Assembly (NCBI RefSeq): GCF_004138285.1
Contig: NZ_SCFN01000010.1
Span: 1 to 64,000 of the forward strand
Source of the DNA: Gottfriedia acidiceleris
Lineage (GTDB): Bacteria; Bacillota; Bacilli; Bacillales; Bacillaceae_G
DNA length: 64,000 nucleotides
Reading direction: 5' to 3'
Below the pieces are notes generated by a model. The model was not told the origin of the DNA, made no database searches, and saw only the letters and a program-made list of their open reading frames with translations. This document shows positions 37,207 through 47,192 of the stretch, piece by piece. The position numbers were made by a program, and so were the translations under genes. How positions within the stretch are numbered: the first letter of the stretch is position 1; every line of letters begins with the position of its first letter.

Positions 37207-37998
37207 ATGGAAATTCAAAATGAGGTCTTACAATTTAAAATGGATATTGGCGTTAAAAAACCTGATAGTATTAAAAATAAAGAAGTTAAATGTCCATTCT
37301 GTGATCGTGAAAACTTAACGGATATTATCGATACATCTGGCTCGATCATTTATTTGAAAAATAAATTTCCAACTTTAAAAGATACTTTTCAAACTGTTAT
37401 TATTGAAAGCGATGATTGTGAAGGAGATCCTTCGAAATATTCTTTAACACATACGACAGAATTATTAGCCTTTGCAATTGATAAATGGGATGAAATGGAA
37501 TCGACAGGAGAATTCAAATCTGTTATTTTATATAAAAATCATGGCCCATTATCAGGGGGAACACTAAGTCATCCACATATGCAAATTGTTGGATTAAAAA
37601 ATATTGATTACAACAAAAAAGTAACAGATGTGTATTTCCAGGGGATTACGATTTCGTCGGATAATGGATATGAATTAAACATATCTACTCATCCAATTAT
37701 GGGATTTAGAGAATTCAATATTTTAATTGATGATCAGAAATTTATTCCACAAATGGCCGTTTACTTACAAACGGTTACACATTATTTACTTAACCATTTT
37801 TATAAAGGACTTCAAAGTTATAATTTATTCTTTTATAAATGGAAGGGGAAAATTATTTGTAAAATTATTCCTAGATTTGTTGTATCTCCATTATTTATCG
37901 GCTATTCAATTTCTCAAGTTTCAAATCAGTTAGAAGTACATAAAGATCAAATACTTAGTCTTTATCAAAAAGAATTAGAGGGTATTTCTTCAATATAA
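37207..37998 (+). CDS. DUF4931/GalT-like protein
   Basis: 263 aa from ATG 37207 after aaaggggaaacc. A zinc-like CPFCDRENL pair lies near residue 30 and the HIT-type triad GTLSHPHMQIVG near 122, as in galactose-1-phosphate uridylyltransferase relatives. The remainder (FYKWKGKIICKIIPRFVVSP) matches DUF4931. Probably a nucleotidyl or phosphoryl transferase acting with the upstream kinase-like product, which is now broken. Confidence 0.8.
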   Translation: MEIQNEVLQFKMDIGVKKPDSIKNKEVKCPFCDRENLTDIIDTSGSIIYLKNKFPTLKDTFQTVIIESDDCEGDPSKYSLTHTTELLAFAIDKWDEMESTGEFKSVILYKNHGPLSGGTLSHPHMQIVGLKNIDYNKKVTDVYFQGITISSDNGYELNISTHPIMGFREFNILIDDQKFIPQMAVYLQTVTHYLLNHFYKGLQSYNLFFYKWKGKIICKIIPRFVVSPLFIGYSISQVSNQLEVHKDQILSLYQKELEGISSI

Positions 37999-38027
37999 AA
38001 GAGCTTACAGTTGTAGGCTCTTTTTTA
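37997..38027 (+). terminator. Intrinsic terminator
   Basis: AAAAGAGCTTACA and TGTAGGCTCTTTT arms followed by T. Confidence 0.8.
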
Positions 38028-38153
38028 TATTGATTGAAGTTTTTAATAAAACCATAAAAGATATTAACAAAAAACAATTGTTCATAATAAAAGGAAATCA
38101 GATATTTTTACAATTTGTAATGAATAATCAGTTTCCAAGTTTCTTTCATCTGT

Positions 38154-38645
38154 TTATTTAATTAATAATTCGTTTTTTAATTCTCTAATTTGCTCAATAT
38201 GACGTTTTTCATGAACACCTATAAAAGGAATCCATTGTTTTAAATTGATTTGTCCAAAAATCGGATGTGGCATGCCTTTATCATCCAATTTATGATCTTT
38301 CGTTAGTTCAACAAAATCAAGTAGTGATCTTCTAGATTGGTTTAGCTTGTCAGCCATTTCCATTTTAGTAATGAATTGATCAGTTGGTTCAAAATGAGGG
38401 GGAGAGGTTACTTTTTTAGTGCGATCAGTTGCTAGATGAATTGGCTTATCTTGTATAACTTCACTTGGTGCTTCATTAAATGTACGTGTCATCAGCTTTA
38501 CTAATTTAGATTCCATTAAGTATAAATGTTCAAGAACTTGCATAATGGACCATTTTTCATTATTTACCTTCTTATTTAACTGTTCATCTGTTAAATGATC
38601 AATAACTTCCATAAGTTCTTCACGAATTTGGATATTCTCTTTCAT
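38154..38645 (-). CDS. DinB-superfamily protein
   Basis: 163 aa. Four-helix DinB fold with putative metal ligands: His in WSIMQVLEHLYLME near residue 39, and His pair in GVHEKRHIEQI near 145. Family members include thiol-dependent transferases and damage-inducible proteins; the specific reaction is unknown. Confidence 0.85.
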   Translation of the reverse strand: MKENIQIREELMEVIDHLTDEQLNKKVNNEKWSIMQVLEHLYLMESKLVKLMTRTFNEAPSEVIQDKPIHLATDRTKKVTSPPHFEPTDQFITKMEMADKLNQSRRSLLDFVELTKDHKLDDKGMPHPIFGQINLKQWIPFIGVHEKRHIEQIRELKNELLIK

Positions 38646-38836
38646 AGGATATTCCCCATTTCTATTTTAATAATTGTAAACAAAAATGCTTTTACCAGAC
38701 TCTATGAAACTAAAAATTGAGTACAACTTATTTAGATAAATATTATGAGTAATCATAAGAAATAATATAAAAAACAAATATAAATACTTATTTTTAGTTT
38801 AATGTAGGTTGTAAATTTTTACAAATTTGAATGGGT

Positions 38837-38919
38837 TTGAACGCTTTTGAACGAATCAGAATGTTATTGAACGTTTTTGGAAGAAAATGATTGATTTTTT
38901 ATTTTTTGTGTCTTATACT
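38837..38919 (+). promoter_or_regulatory. Promoter and triple TTGAACG operator of the fructose operon
   Basis: TTGAACG at 38837, 38847 and about 38868 (spacing about one and two helical turns). Downstream lies TTGATT (38891-38896), 17-base spacer, TATACT (38914-38919). DeoR-family FruR proteins bind such direct repeats. Confidence 0.65.
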
Positions 38920-38943
38920 TGGTTTTATGAAAGGATGAATTCT

Positions 38944-39699
38944 ATGTTAACTCCGGAAAGACAACAATTCATTATAGATTTGATAAAAAGAATGGGTATT
39001 GTGAAATTAAGGGATATCGTAGAGGCTACAAATACCTCTGAATCGACAATACGTCGTGATTTAGTTGAGCTTGAGTCTCTTAATCTCTTAAAAAGAGTTC
39101 ATGGTGGAGCAGCTTCAATCAATAGCAAAGCCACTGAATTAAGCATGACTGAAAAAACATCCAAAAACGTTCAAAGTAAAAAATTAATCGCTGGGCTTGC
39201 GGTAACTCAAATTAATGAAGGCGATTGTATATATTTAGATGCTGGTAGTACTACATTCGAAATGATTCCTTTATTAAAAGGTTTAGATGTAACAGTCGTT
39301 ACGAATGGATTAATGCATGTTGAAGCTCTTTTCGAAAATGAAGTGTCCGCATATCTTATAGGTGGAAAAATGAAAGGGCATACAAAAGCATTGATAGGGA
39401 GTATGGCTTCTGAAAGTCTAAAGAATTATCGGTTTGATAAATGTTTTATTGGAGCGAACGGAATCCATTCTCAATTTGGCTATACTACGCCAGATCCTGA
39501 AGAGGCGTTTGTAAAGAAAACAGCAATCTCTATTTCAGAGAAAGTATTTATAATAGCTGATTATAGTAAATTTGGCGAAACAAGTTTTGCAAAAATTGGT
39601 GAAATTGAAGATGCGATTATTATAACGGACGAAATAGATGATGTTCTAGCCAAACAATTTGAGGAAAAAACATCTTTGATAAAGGTAGTGAAATCATGA
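38944..39699 (+). CDS. fruR: DeoR-family repressor of the fructose operon
   Basis: 251 aa from ATG 38944 after aaaggatg; the longer in-frame start at 38887 lies over the promoter. The N-terminal DeoR HTH (MLTPERQQFIIDLIKRMG; TSESTIRRDLVEL) is followed by the sugar-phosphate effector domain (AGLAVTQINEGDCIYLDAGS; KCFIGANGIH). Fructose-1-phosphate is the expected inducer. Overlaps the kinase gene by four bases. Confidence 0.92.
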   Translation: MLTPERQQFIIDLIKRMGIVKLRDIVEATNTSESTIRRDLVELESLNLLKRVHGGAASINSKATELSMTEKTSKNVQSKKLIAGLAVTQINEGDCIYLDAGSTTFEMIPLLKGLDVTVVTNGLMHVEALFENEVSAYLIGGKMKGHTKALIGSMASESLKNYRFDKCFIGANGIHSQFGYTTPDPEEAFVKKTAISISEKVFIIADYSKFGETSFAKIGEIEDAIIITDEIDDVLAKQFEEKTSLIKVVKS

Positions 39700-40607
39700 T
39701 TTATACAGTAACACTTAATCCTTCAATTGATTACATCGTTGAAGTAGACGATATCGGGTTAGGAAAAATTAATCGAATGAAAAGGGAAAATAAATTTCCT
39801 GGCGGTAAAGGAATAAATGTTTCTAGAGTTTTGAAAAGATTAGATGTCGAAAGCATAGCACTTGGTTTCGTCGGAGGGTTTACTGGAGATTTTATTAAAA
39901 ATGTCTTGGAAAATGAAAAGGTTACATCTGACTTTGTTCAAGTGGAAGGCGATTCTAGAATTAACATAAAATTAAAATCTCAATTAGAAACTGAAATTAA
40001 CGGACAAGGCCCTGCGATTTCCGAGGAAAAACTAGATCAATTCTTTTATAAACTAAAACAAATTAAAAAAGGTGATTATGTTGTATTAGCTGGTAATATC
40101 CCTAATACATTACCATCTGATTTATATGAACAATTGACATTGTGGGGCCAAGAAAATGGGATTCATATCATTGTAGATGCAAGTGGAAAAGTACTTTTAG
40201 ATGTGGTAAAGCATCGTCCATTTTTTATCAAGCCAAATCATCATGAATTAGGTGACTTATTTGATGTCAAAATTACTTCAATTGAACAAGCAATCCCGTA
40301 CGGTAAAAAGTTAGTTGAAATGGGTGCTCAAAATGTAGGAATATCGTTTGCAGGTGATGGAGCGATTCTTATTACTGAGTCTTCCGTTTATGTTTCAAAT
40401 GTTCCAAAGGGAGAAGTAATCAATTCAGTCGGTGCAGGTGATTCACTTGTGGCTGGTTTTGTTGGTACTTATGTAAAAACAAATAATATTGAAACTGCAT
40501 TTAAAGTAGGTGTAGCATCAGGTAGTGCTACCGCTTTTTCAGAGGATTTAACAAAAAGAGAGAAAATTGAAGAATTACTTAATCAAGTAAAGATTGAAAA
40601 AGATTAG
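39696..40607 (+). CDS. fruK: 1-phosphofructokinase
   Basis: 303 aa. PfkB family: LNPSIDYIVEV at the N-terminus, PGGKGINVSRVLKRL near residues 35-50 and VGAGDSLVAGFVG near 250 with the catalytic Asp. Phosphorylates fructose-1-phosphate made by the downstream PTS permease. Gene order regulator-kinase-permease matches B. subtilis fruRKA. Confidence 0.94.
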   Translation: MIYTVTLNPSIDYIVEVDDIGLGKINRMKRENKFPGGKGINVSRVLKRLDVESIALGFVGGFTGDFIKNVLENEKVTSDFVQVEGDSRINIKLKSQLETEINGQGPAISEEKLDQFFYKLKQIKKGDYVVLAGNIPNTLPSDLYEQLTLWGQENGIHIIVDASGKVLLDVVKHRPFFIKPNHHELGDLFDVKITSIEQAIPYGKKLVEMGAQNVGISFAGDGAILITESSVYVSNVPKGEVINSVGAGDSLVAGFVGTYVKTNNIETAFKVGVASGSATAFSEDLTKREKIEELLNQVKIEKD

Positions 40608-40618
40608 GGGGGCGAATT

Positions 40619-42469
40619 ATGAGAATCACAGAATTATTAAAAATAGATACAGTTCTCATTGATTTGAATTCATCATCAAAAATGTCAGTAATTGATGAAT
40701 TAATACAGGTTTTAGATCATGCAGGGAAATTAAATGATAAACAACAGTTTAAAGAAGCGATTTTAACACGTGAAGGTCAAAGTACAACAGGAATTGGAGA
40801 AGGTATTGCAATTCCACATGCTAAGACTGCGGCTGTTAAGACTCCTGCAATTGCATTTGGTCGATCAAAAGATGGGATTGATTATGAATCACTTGATGGT
40901 CAACCGGCTCATTTATTTTTTATGATTGCAGCTAGTGAAGGAGCAAATAATGCGCATTTGGAAACATTATCTAGATTATCTTCACTATTAATGGATGAAG
41001 AATTTCGCGGCTCTTTATTAAGTGCAAAAGACGCAAAGGAAATTATTCAATTAATCGATCAAAAAGAAAAATCGTTAAATGATGAAAATGAAGAAACAGT
41101 CATAGAAGATTCTTCACGTCCACTAGTCCTTGCAGTAACTGCATGTCCAACAGGTATTGCTCACACTTATATGGCGGCAGATGCTTTAAAAGCAAAAGCA
41201 AAAGAATTAAATATTGATTTAAAAGTAGAAACGAATGGATCAACAGGGATAAAAAATGAATTAACAAAAGACGAGATTAGTAGAGCAGCAGCTATTATCG
41301 TAGCAGCGGATAAACAAGTAGAAGTAAATCGCTTTGATGGAAAACATGTCATCCAAGTACCAGTAGCAGATGGAATTCGTAAGTCAAAGGAATTACTTGA
41401 AAGAGCTGTTAAACAAGATGCACCAATTTTTCATGCTAATAATAATGGTGGTGGAAGTTCTTCAACTAATCCAGGGTCGGGGATTTACAAGCACTTAATG
41501 AATGGTGTAAGTAATATGTTACCTTTTGTAGTTGGTGGAGGAATTCTAATTGCGTTAGCATTTGCTTTTGGAGGAATTCATACAAAAGGTCCAGTGGCTG
41601 AACTACTAATGAAAATTGGAGGAACTGGTGCTTTTAGTTATTTAGTTCCTATATTAGCCGGTTTTATTGCAAGTTCGATTGCAGATCGACCTGGATTTGT
41701 ACCAGGGGTAGTTGGTGGATTTTTAGCTTCAAGTGCTGGCGCGGGATTCTTAGGTGGTTTAATTGCAGGTTTCTTAGCTGGTTATGTTGTACTTGGACTA
41801 AAGAAAGTATTTTCTAAGTTACCTAAATCATTAGAAGGTATTAAGCCGGTTCTATTATATCCAGTATTTGGATTATTAATTACTGGTATTTTAATGGAAT
41901 TAGTCGTAAATCCTCCTGTAACTTATTTAAATTCAGCTTTAACTCATTGGTTAAGTAGTTTAAATGGTGGAAACGCTGTATTATTAGGATTAATTCTTGG
42001 TGGAATGATGGCAGTAGATATGGGTGGACCTATAAATAAAGCTGCATTTACCTTTGGTATAGCTGCAATTGCAGCAAATAATTTTGCACCACATGCTGCT
42101 GTAATGGCAGGTGGTATGGTACCTCCATTAGGTATTGCTTTAGCTACTACACTTTTCAAAACAAAGTTTACTGAAATGGAACGTAAATCAGGAATCACAA
42201 ACTATATAATGGGGATTTCTTTTATAACAGAAGGAGCGATACCATTTGCTGCTGCTGACCCAGTGAGAGTAATTGTAAGTTCTGTTATAGGTTCTTCAAT
42301 CGCAGGTGGACTTGCAATGGCATTTGGTATTACATTACCTGCGCCACATGGTGGAGCATTTGTTATTCCGTTAGTAAATAAACCGGTATTGTATTTACTA
42401 GCTATATTAATTGGCTCAATCATCACAGCGATCATACTTGGAATTTGGAAAAAAAGAGTAAATGAATAA
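40619..42469 (+). CDS. fruA: Fructose-specific PTS permease IIABC
   Basis: 616 aa after taggggggcg. IIA domain at residues 1-145 with active His in GIGEGIAIPHAKT near 66; IIB at about 168-265 with phospho-Cys in AVTACPTGIAHTYMAAD; IIC from about 290 with eight or more helices (MLPFVVGGGILIALAF; GAIPFAAADP). Imports and phosphorylates fructose at C1. Last gene of the operon. Confidence 0.95.
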   Translation: MRITELLKIDTVLIDLNSSSKMSVIDELIQVLDHAGKLNDKQQFKEAILTREGQSTTGIGEGIAIPHAKTAAVKTPAIAFGRSKDGIDYESLDGQPAHLFFMIAASEGANNAHLETLSRLSSLLMDEEFRGSLLSAKDAKEIIQLIDQKEKSLNDENEETVIEDSSRPLVLAVTACPTGIAHTYMAADALKAKAKELNIDLKVETNGSTGIKNELTKDEISRAAAIIVAADKQVEVNRFDGKHVIQVPVADGIRKSKELLERAVKQDAPIFHANNNGGGSSSTNPGSGIYKHLMNGVSNMLPFVVGGGILIALAFAFGGIHTKGPVAELLMKIGGTGAFSYLVPILAGFIASSIADRPGFVPGVVGGFLASSAGAGFLGGLIAGFLAGYVVLGLKKVFSKLPKSLEGIKPVLLYPVFGLLITGILMELVVNPPVTYLNSALTHWLSSLNGGNAVLLGLILGGMMAVDMGGPINKAAFTFGIAAIAANNFAPHAAVMAGGMVPPLGIALATTLFKTKFTEMERKSGITNYIMGISFITEGAIPFAAADPVRVIVSSVIGSSIAGGLAMAFGITLPAPHGGAFVIPLVNKPVLYLLAILIGSIITAIILGIWKKRVNE

Positions 42470-42480
42470 TTAAGTACAAT

Positions 42481-42532
42481 AAAAAGGCGACCTTAAAGTC
42501 AATACTTTGACTTATAGGATCGCCTTTTTTTT
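42481..42532 (+). terminator. Intrinsic terminator of the fructose operon
   Basis: AAAAAGGCGA and TCGCCTTTTT outer arms, with an inner stem around aaagtcaatactttgact, followed by T. Confidence 0.88.
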
Positions 42533-42647
42533 ATTCAAAAGGTAATTGTTTTACAAATATTGGAATTTTCAAGTGAATAATAACCCTAATTTAACGCAAA
42601 ATAAATCTAATTTATTGTATGAGTTTGGAAATTAGGTGAAATGCATC

Positions 42648-44144
42648 ATGCGTTCAAATAAACATAACCAAAGTAATCGGAATTCAAAAATTGAAATTAG
42701 TGGCGATTTGGATATAAATGTAGAGTATGTAAAGAAATCATTATTAAATTCGAGTGATTTAACGATTAGGCATTTAATGTTTCAAAATAAAAAGATTGTA
42801 GTTGTCTATATTAGTACAATTATAGGTAGAGAAGCTCTTGAAGTCCAAATCATTCAACAAATTATTAATAATCCAAAGGATACGATTCCAAATACAGTAT
42901 CAATTAATGATGTTAAAAGTTCGGAGTCATTTGATGAATGCATTCTCAGTATCGTAAAAGGCAACACGCTCATTTTCACAGAAGATGAAAAAAATGTATT
43001 TATTTTAGAAACTACTTCTTTTCAAAATAGATCAATTCAAGAGCCTAGTAGTGAACAAACAATCAGGGGCTCCCACGACGGATTAGTAGAATGTATACTG
43101 ACAAATATTAATCAAATAAGACGAAGAATAAGTAATCCTAATCTTGTTGTAAAAACTTTATCATTAGGGGTAGAATCTGACACACGATTAGCAGTTTTAT
43201 ATATTGATACGATTGCAAATGAGGAGTTAGTTAAGGAAGTCCATAGACGACTTTCATATATAAATGTTGATTATTTACATTCACCAGGTAATCTTGAGGA
43301 ATTTATAGAAGATGACCCATATTCACCTTTTCCGCAAGTATTAACAACTGAGAGATCTGACCGAATAGCGGGTAATTTAATGGAAGGAAAGGTTGCTATT
43401 CTAACAGATGGTAGTCCTTCAGCACTTGTATTACCAATTACTTTTTTTACGTTTTATCAATCACCTGATGACTATAATAGCCGATGGATGGTCGCATCAT
43501 TTGCACGTATTTTAAGATTAGTTAGTTTTTTAATTGCTATATCATTACCGGCATTATATATCGCATTAGTTTCTTTTCACTTTGAAATTATTCCAATTGA
43601 TCTAGTGTTTAATGTGAAAAGTTCACTAGAGAACGTTCCATACCCACCATTAATTGAAGCCCTAGGCATGCAAATAACATTAGAATTACTTAGAGAATCT
43701 GCAATCAGACTACCTAATCCAATTGCACAAACATTAGGTGTTGTTGGTGGTTTAGTAATTGGAACTGCAGTCGTACAGGCAAATTTAGTTTCAAATACGA
43801 TGATTGTTGTCATTTCACTTACTGCAATTGCATCATTTGTTGTACCAGACAGTGAAATTGGTACCTCTGTCCGCTTGCTTGGATTTCCATTAATGTTTGC
43901 AGCATCATTAATAGGATTAATAGGAATTGTTTTTGGACTTAGTATTATCCTAATCCATCTTTGTAAACTTGAATCATTCGGGTCACCTTATTTCACGCCA
44001 TTTGCTCCATTTAGAAAATCAGATCTAAAAGATACAGTTGTTCGCGCTCCACAATGGAAAATGAAAAAACGACCATTTGCACCTTTACCAAAGAAATTCA
44101 AACGAGAAAATAATTCTAGAGGATGGGAAAATGATGAAAAATGA
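42648..44144 (+). CDS. Spore germination receptor subunit A (GerA family)
   Basis: 498 aa from ATG 42648 nine bases after taggtga (GTG 42636 is an upstream alternative). A soluble N-terminal half (residues 1-280; KGNTLIFTEDEKN, then RITGNLMEGK-type RIAGNLMEGKVAILTDGSP) precedes membrane helices including YPPLIEALGMQITLELLRES and VVGGLVIGTAVVQANLVS, hallmarks of GerA-type proteins. First gene of a three-gene ger operon expressed in the forespore. Confidence 0.93.
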   Translation: MRSNKHNQSNRNSKIEISGDLDINVEYVKKSLLNSSDLTIRHLMFQNKKIVVVYISTIIGREALEVQIIQQIINNPKDTIPNTVSINDVKSSESFDECILSIVKGNTLIFTEDEKNVFILETTSFQNRSIQEPSSEQTIRGSHDGLVECILTNINQIRRRISNPNLVVKTLSLGVESDTRLAVLYIDTIANEELVKEVHRRLSYINVDYLHSPGNLEEFIEDDPYSPFPQVLTTERSDRIAGNLMEGKVAILTDGSPSALVLPITFFTFYQSPDDYNSRWMVASFARILRLVSFLIAISLPALYIALVSFHFEIIPIDLVFNVKSSLENVPYPPLIEALGMQITLELLRESAIRLPNPIAQTLGVVGGLVIGTAVVQANLVSNTMIVVISLTAIASFVVPDSEIGTSVRLLGFPLMFAASLIGLIGIVFGLSIILIHLCKLESFGSPYFTPFAPFRKSDLKDTVVRAPQWKMKKRPFAPLPKKFKRENNSRGWENDEK

Positions 44145-45237
44145 AAAGATGCTTTCTATATCACAATTTACATTCGTCATCATTCAAGCTCAAATTGGTG
44201 TAGGACTACTTTCACTACCATATGTAGTCCATAAACATGCAGGACACGATGGTTGGATTTCTACATTAGTTGCTGGGATCGGGGTGTTTTTACTATTACT
44301 AATTATGTGGTTGCTGGGAAAGAGATTTCCGAATGAGACGATCTATGAATATTCAACGAAAATAGTTGGGAAATACATTGGGATTATTATTTCGTATCTT
44401 TATATCTTATTTTTCTTTATTGTTGCGATTTATGTCGTGATCATCACCATTGCAGTCCTTAAAAGATGGATTCTAACATTCACTCCACCTTTTGTATTAA
44501 TCTTATTTATAGTAGGTACAGGAGTATATTTAGCAAAAGAAAATATGAAAGTAATCGCACGATTTTTTACTTTCGTCTGTATATTAATTCTATTTTTGAT
44601 TTTCTTTGAATTTTGTTCTTACAATAATATAAATTATCGCTATTTATTTCCAGTTGGACAGGCGGGTGTTAAAAACATCCTTCTTGGAGCTCACGATGCG
44701 CTAATCTCAATGATGGGATTTGAATTCATTTTAGTATTATTTCCGTATATAAAAGGAAGCCCAAACAAAATTTTAAAAGCTGGAACGATTTCCATTAGTT
44801 TTGTAAGCATTTTATATACATTTTTTTTAATTACAAGTTATATGAGTTTTAGCACAGCAGAAATTGCTATCGTACCTGAGCCAATATTATATTTATTAAA
44901 ATCATTATCTTACGAAGTAATTGAAAGATTAGATCTTGTTTTTCTTTCTATATGGGTTGTACCAATTTTAACTTCATTTGTGACTTATTTATATTTAACT
45001 AGTTTCGGAATCAGCAAACTCTTAAAGTTTAAAAACCATAGTAAAACAACTATGTTTACCGGGCTTGTATTAGCGATTATCTGCTTTTTTATACCAGAAA
45101 GTGAAGAATTTATAATGAAATTTGGGACATTGCTTTCTTTTACAAGTTATTTATTTATCTTTCTTATCCCTTTAATCTTATTAATCGTTTCGTTTATTAG
45201 AAAAAAGAAAGAACTTGGTAATTTATATGAAGTATAA
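44131..45237 (+). CDS. Spore germination receptor subunit B (GerB family permease-like)
   Basis: About 368 aa from ATG 44131 or 44134, after agaggatggg and overlapping the A subunit by 14 bases. Ten helices of the amino-acid-permease-like spore germination family; ISQFTFVIIQAQIGVGLLSL and LLGAHDALISMMGFEFILVL are typical. Determines germinant specificity. Overlaps the C subunit by 11 bases. Confidence 0.92.
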   Translation: MMKNEKMLSISQFTFVIIQAQIGVGLLSLPYVVHKHAGHDGWISTLVAGIGVFLLLLIMWLLGKRFPNETIYEYSTKIVGKYIGIIISYLYILFFFIVAIYVVIITIAVLKRWILTFTPPFVLILFIVGTGVYLAKENMKVIARFFTFVCILILFLIFFEFCSYNNINYRYLFPVGQAGVKNILLGAHDALISMMGFEFILVLFPYIKGSPNKILKAGTISISFVSILYTFFLITSYMSFSTAEIAIVPEPILYLLKSLSYEVIERLDLVFLSIWVVPILTSFVTYLYLTSFGISKLLKFKNHSKTTMFTGLVLAIICFFIPESEEFIMKFGTLLSFTSYLFIFLIPLILLIVSFIRKKKELGNLYEV

Positions 45238-46354
45238 AATAGTACTTATCTCGTTAATATGTCTTTTACCTTTAACAAGTTGTTGGGATCAAAGACTACT
45301 TAAGGAATCTAGGCTAGTTTATAGTGCAGGATATGATTTAACAGAGGATAATAATATGTTAGTAACTGCAGTCATTAAATCAACTAGCCAAGGAGGGAGT
45401 GATCCCTCACAAGTTAAATCAACAAATGTCTTTATTAACGCCACAGGAAAAACCTCTGGTGATGCACGGTTAAAAGTTACTCGAAAAGTATCAGGTGATT
45501 ATGCTACGAATAAAACAAGGGTTTTATTACTTGGAAATGAGTTGGCTAAACAAAATATTTATCCTATATTCGATATTGTATATAGAGATCCAAGAAGTTC
45601 ATTAGGTGCTAAAGTTATTTTAGCTAAGGGCCGAGCGGAAGAAATTTTAAAACTAAACAAAGTAGAGGAAACTCTTGTAAGTGAAGAAATTTTGGATTTA
45701 ATTACTACCGCAGAAAGCCATACAATTGTTCCGATTGAAAATGTTCAAACGATCTGTACAATTATGTTTGACCCAGGTGAAGATATTGTTTTGCCGTTAA
45801 TTGAAAAAGTTGATGAAAAATTGATCGATATATCTGGTTTAGCTTTATTTAACGATCAAAAATATACAGGGTATAATCTTTTAGATGATGAACCTACAAT
45901 GTTACTTTTATTTAAAAATCAATTGAAGAAGTTCGCTAGATTTAATGTAGAAGTTAGTCCGAAAGAAAAAGACATAAGGGAAAGATATATATCGATTGAA
46001 GTGAGAAAAAACGATCCAAAAATGAAAATTGAAGTGTCAAAAGAAAATAAAATTTCAGTAAATTTAAATTTAAAACTAGAAGTTGATACACTTGAGTACG
46101 CACATGACGAATTAGATTCAAAAAAAGAAATTGAAAAGTTAAACAAAGCACTATCAAAGCAATTAACAAAAAAAGCCGAGAAGGTCATAAAGACAGTTCA
46201 AGAATCAAATTGTGATGCTTTAGGAATTGGAAGACAATTAATTTCATTTCATCCGGACGTGTGGAAAAAACTGGATTGGAACAAAGACTATGCTAAAATT
46301 ACAATTAAACCTAAAGTTGAAGTGAAAATTGTCGGTTCAGGTATCTTAAAATAA
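45227..46354 (+). CDS. Spore germination receptor subunit C lipoprotein (GerC family)
   Basis: 375 aa from ATG 45227. Signal peptide with lipobox LPLTSC followed by WDQRLLKE, the invariant GerC beginning. Body features YDLTEDNNMLVTAVI and RVLLLGNELAKQ are typical. The lipid anchor places it on the outer face of the inner spore membrane. Last gene of the operon. Confidence 0.93.
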   Translation: MKYKIVLISLICLLPLTSCWDQRLLKESRLVYSAGYDLTEDNNMLVTAVIKSTSQGGSDPSQVKSTNVFINATGKTSGDARLKVTRKVSGDYATNKTRVLLLGNELAKQNIYPIFDIVYRDPRSSLGAKVILAKGRAEEILKLNKVEETLVSEEILDLITTAESHTIVPIENVQTICTIMFDPGEDIVLPLIEKVDEKLIDISGLALFNDQKYTGYNLLDDEPTMLLLFKNQLKKFARFNVEVSPKEKDIRERYISIEVRKNDPKMKIEVSKENKISVNLNLKLEVDTLEYAHDELDSKKEIEKLNKALSKQLTKKAEKVIKTVQESNCDALGIGRQLISFHPDVWKKLDWNKDYAKITIKPKVEVKIVGSGILK

Positions 46355-46397
46355 TAAAAAACCATCCATTGGACGATTCTTAAGTGGATGGTTTTTT
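46355..46397. terminator. Bidirectional intrinsic terminator
   Basis: AAAAACCATCCA (46357-46368) and TGGATGGTTTTT (46385-46396) between convergent genes. Confidence 0.85.
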
Positions 46398-46403
46398 GTT
46401 TAT

Positions 46404-47051
46404 TTAGATTACAAAGTAATAAACACATAAGAAGTGACAAAGTGTTCCAAGCATAATAAAAATGTGGAAAATTTCATGGAAACCCCAATTTTTAAAAGAT
46501 AAGAATTTAGGTTTAACGGCATAAATAACGCCACCAACCGTATAGAATATCCCACCTAAAATAAGTGCAAACATTCCTTTCATACTGATTGCATCAGATA
46601 AAGGTGCCGAAGCAAGGACAATTACCCATCCTAAAGCTATATAAAGGGTCGTAGATAACCATCTTGGACAACTAAACCAGATCAATTTGAACAATACACC
46701 ACTAAATGCAATGAAAGAAACAATAGAAAAGATTATCCATCCCAATGTACCTTTTAGACTAATGATACAAAAAGGAGTATATGTACCTGCGATTAAGACA
46801 AATATCATTGAATGATCCATCCGTCTTAAAAAAGCGATTATTTTATCGCTGGCTTTTGCCATATGATAGGTAGTTGAAGCTGAATAGAGAAGAATCATAC
46901 TTATACCGAATGCAATAACCGCAGATGTTTGTAAAACACTTCCACCAGAAAAAGTAGACTTAAAAACCATCGCTATTAATCCAAATAGTGATAATACAGC
47001 TCCAACTAAATGTGTCATGGAATTAATAGGCTCACGCATAAAGTTCCCCAC
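46404..47051 (-). CDS. Hemolysin III / TrhA-family (PAQR) membrane protein
   Basis: 215 aa from a GTG at 47051 six bases after GGAGGAG; a TTG at 47066 overlaps that site. Seven helices with PAQR-type residues: EPINSMTHLVGAVLS near the N-terminus, YSASTTYHMA with metal His, RRMDHSMIFVLIAGTYTPFC, and the C-terminal HEIFHIFIMLGTLCHFLCVY with two His. Bacterial members influence membrane energetics and fatty-acid composition. Confidence 0.88.
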   Translation of the reverse strand: MGNFMREPINSMTHLVGAVLSLFGLIAMVFKSTFSGGSVLQTSAVIAFGISMILLYSASTTYHMAKASDKIIAFLRRMDHSMIFVLIAGTYTPFCIISLKGTLGWIIFSIVSFIAFSGVLFKLIWFSCPRWLSTTLYIALGWVIVLASAPLSDAISMKGMFALILGGIFYTVGGVIYAVKPKFLSFKNWGFHEIFHIFIMLGTLCHFLCVYYFVI

Positions 47052-47072
47052 GAATATCTCCTCCAACCATGT

Positions 47073-47095
47073 TATGTAGTTTTGATAACTACATA
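47073..47095. promoter_or_regulatory. Palindrome in the hemolysin-III/DUF1836 divergent region
   Basis: TATGTAGTT-ttgat-AACTACATA is a perfect nine-base inverted repeat just upstream of the minus-strand gene, and a related gttatcatcaac follows. Candidate operator. Confidence 0.5.
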
Positions 47096-47192
47096 TAAAG
47101 TTATCATCAACGACGATATATAGTCAAGTGTTTTAAGAACAATTTTTTTATGATAGAATTAACCTGTAAATTATATAAAAAGAGGACGAAAA

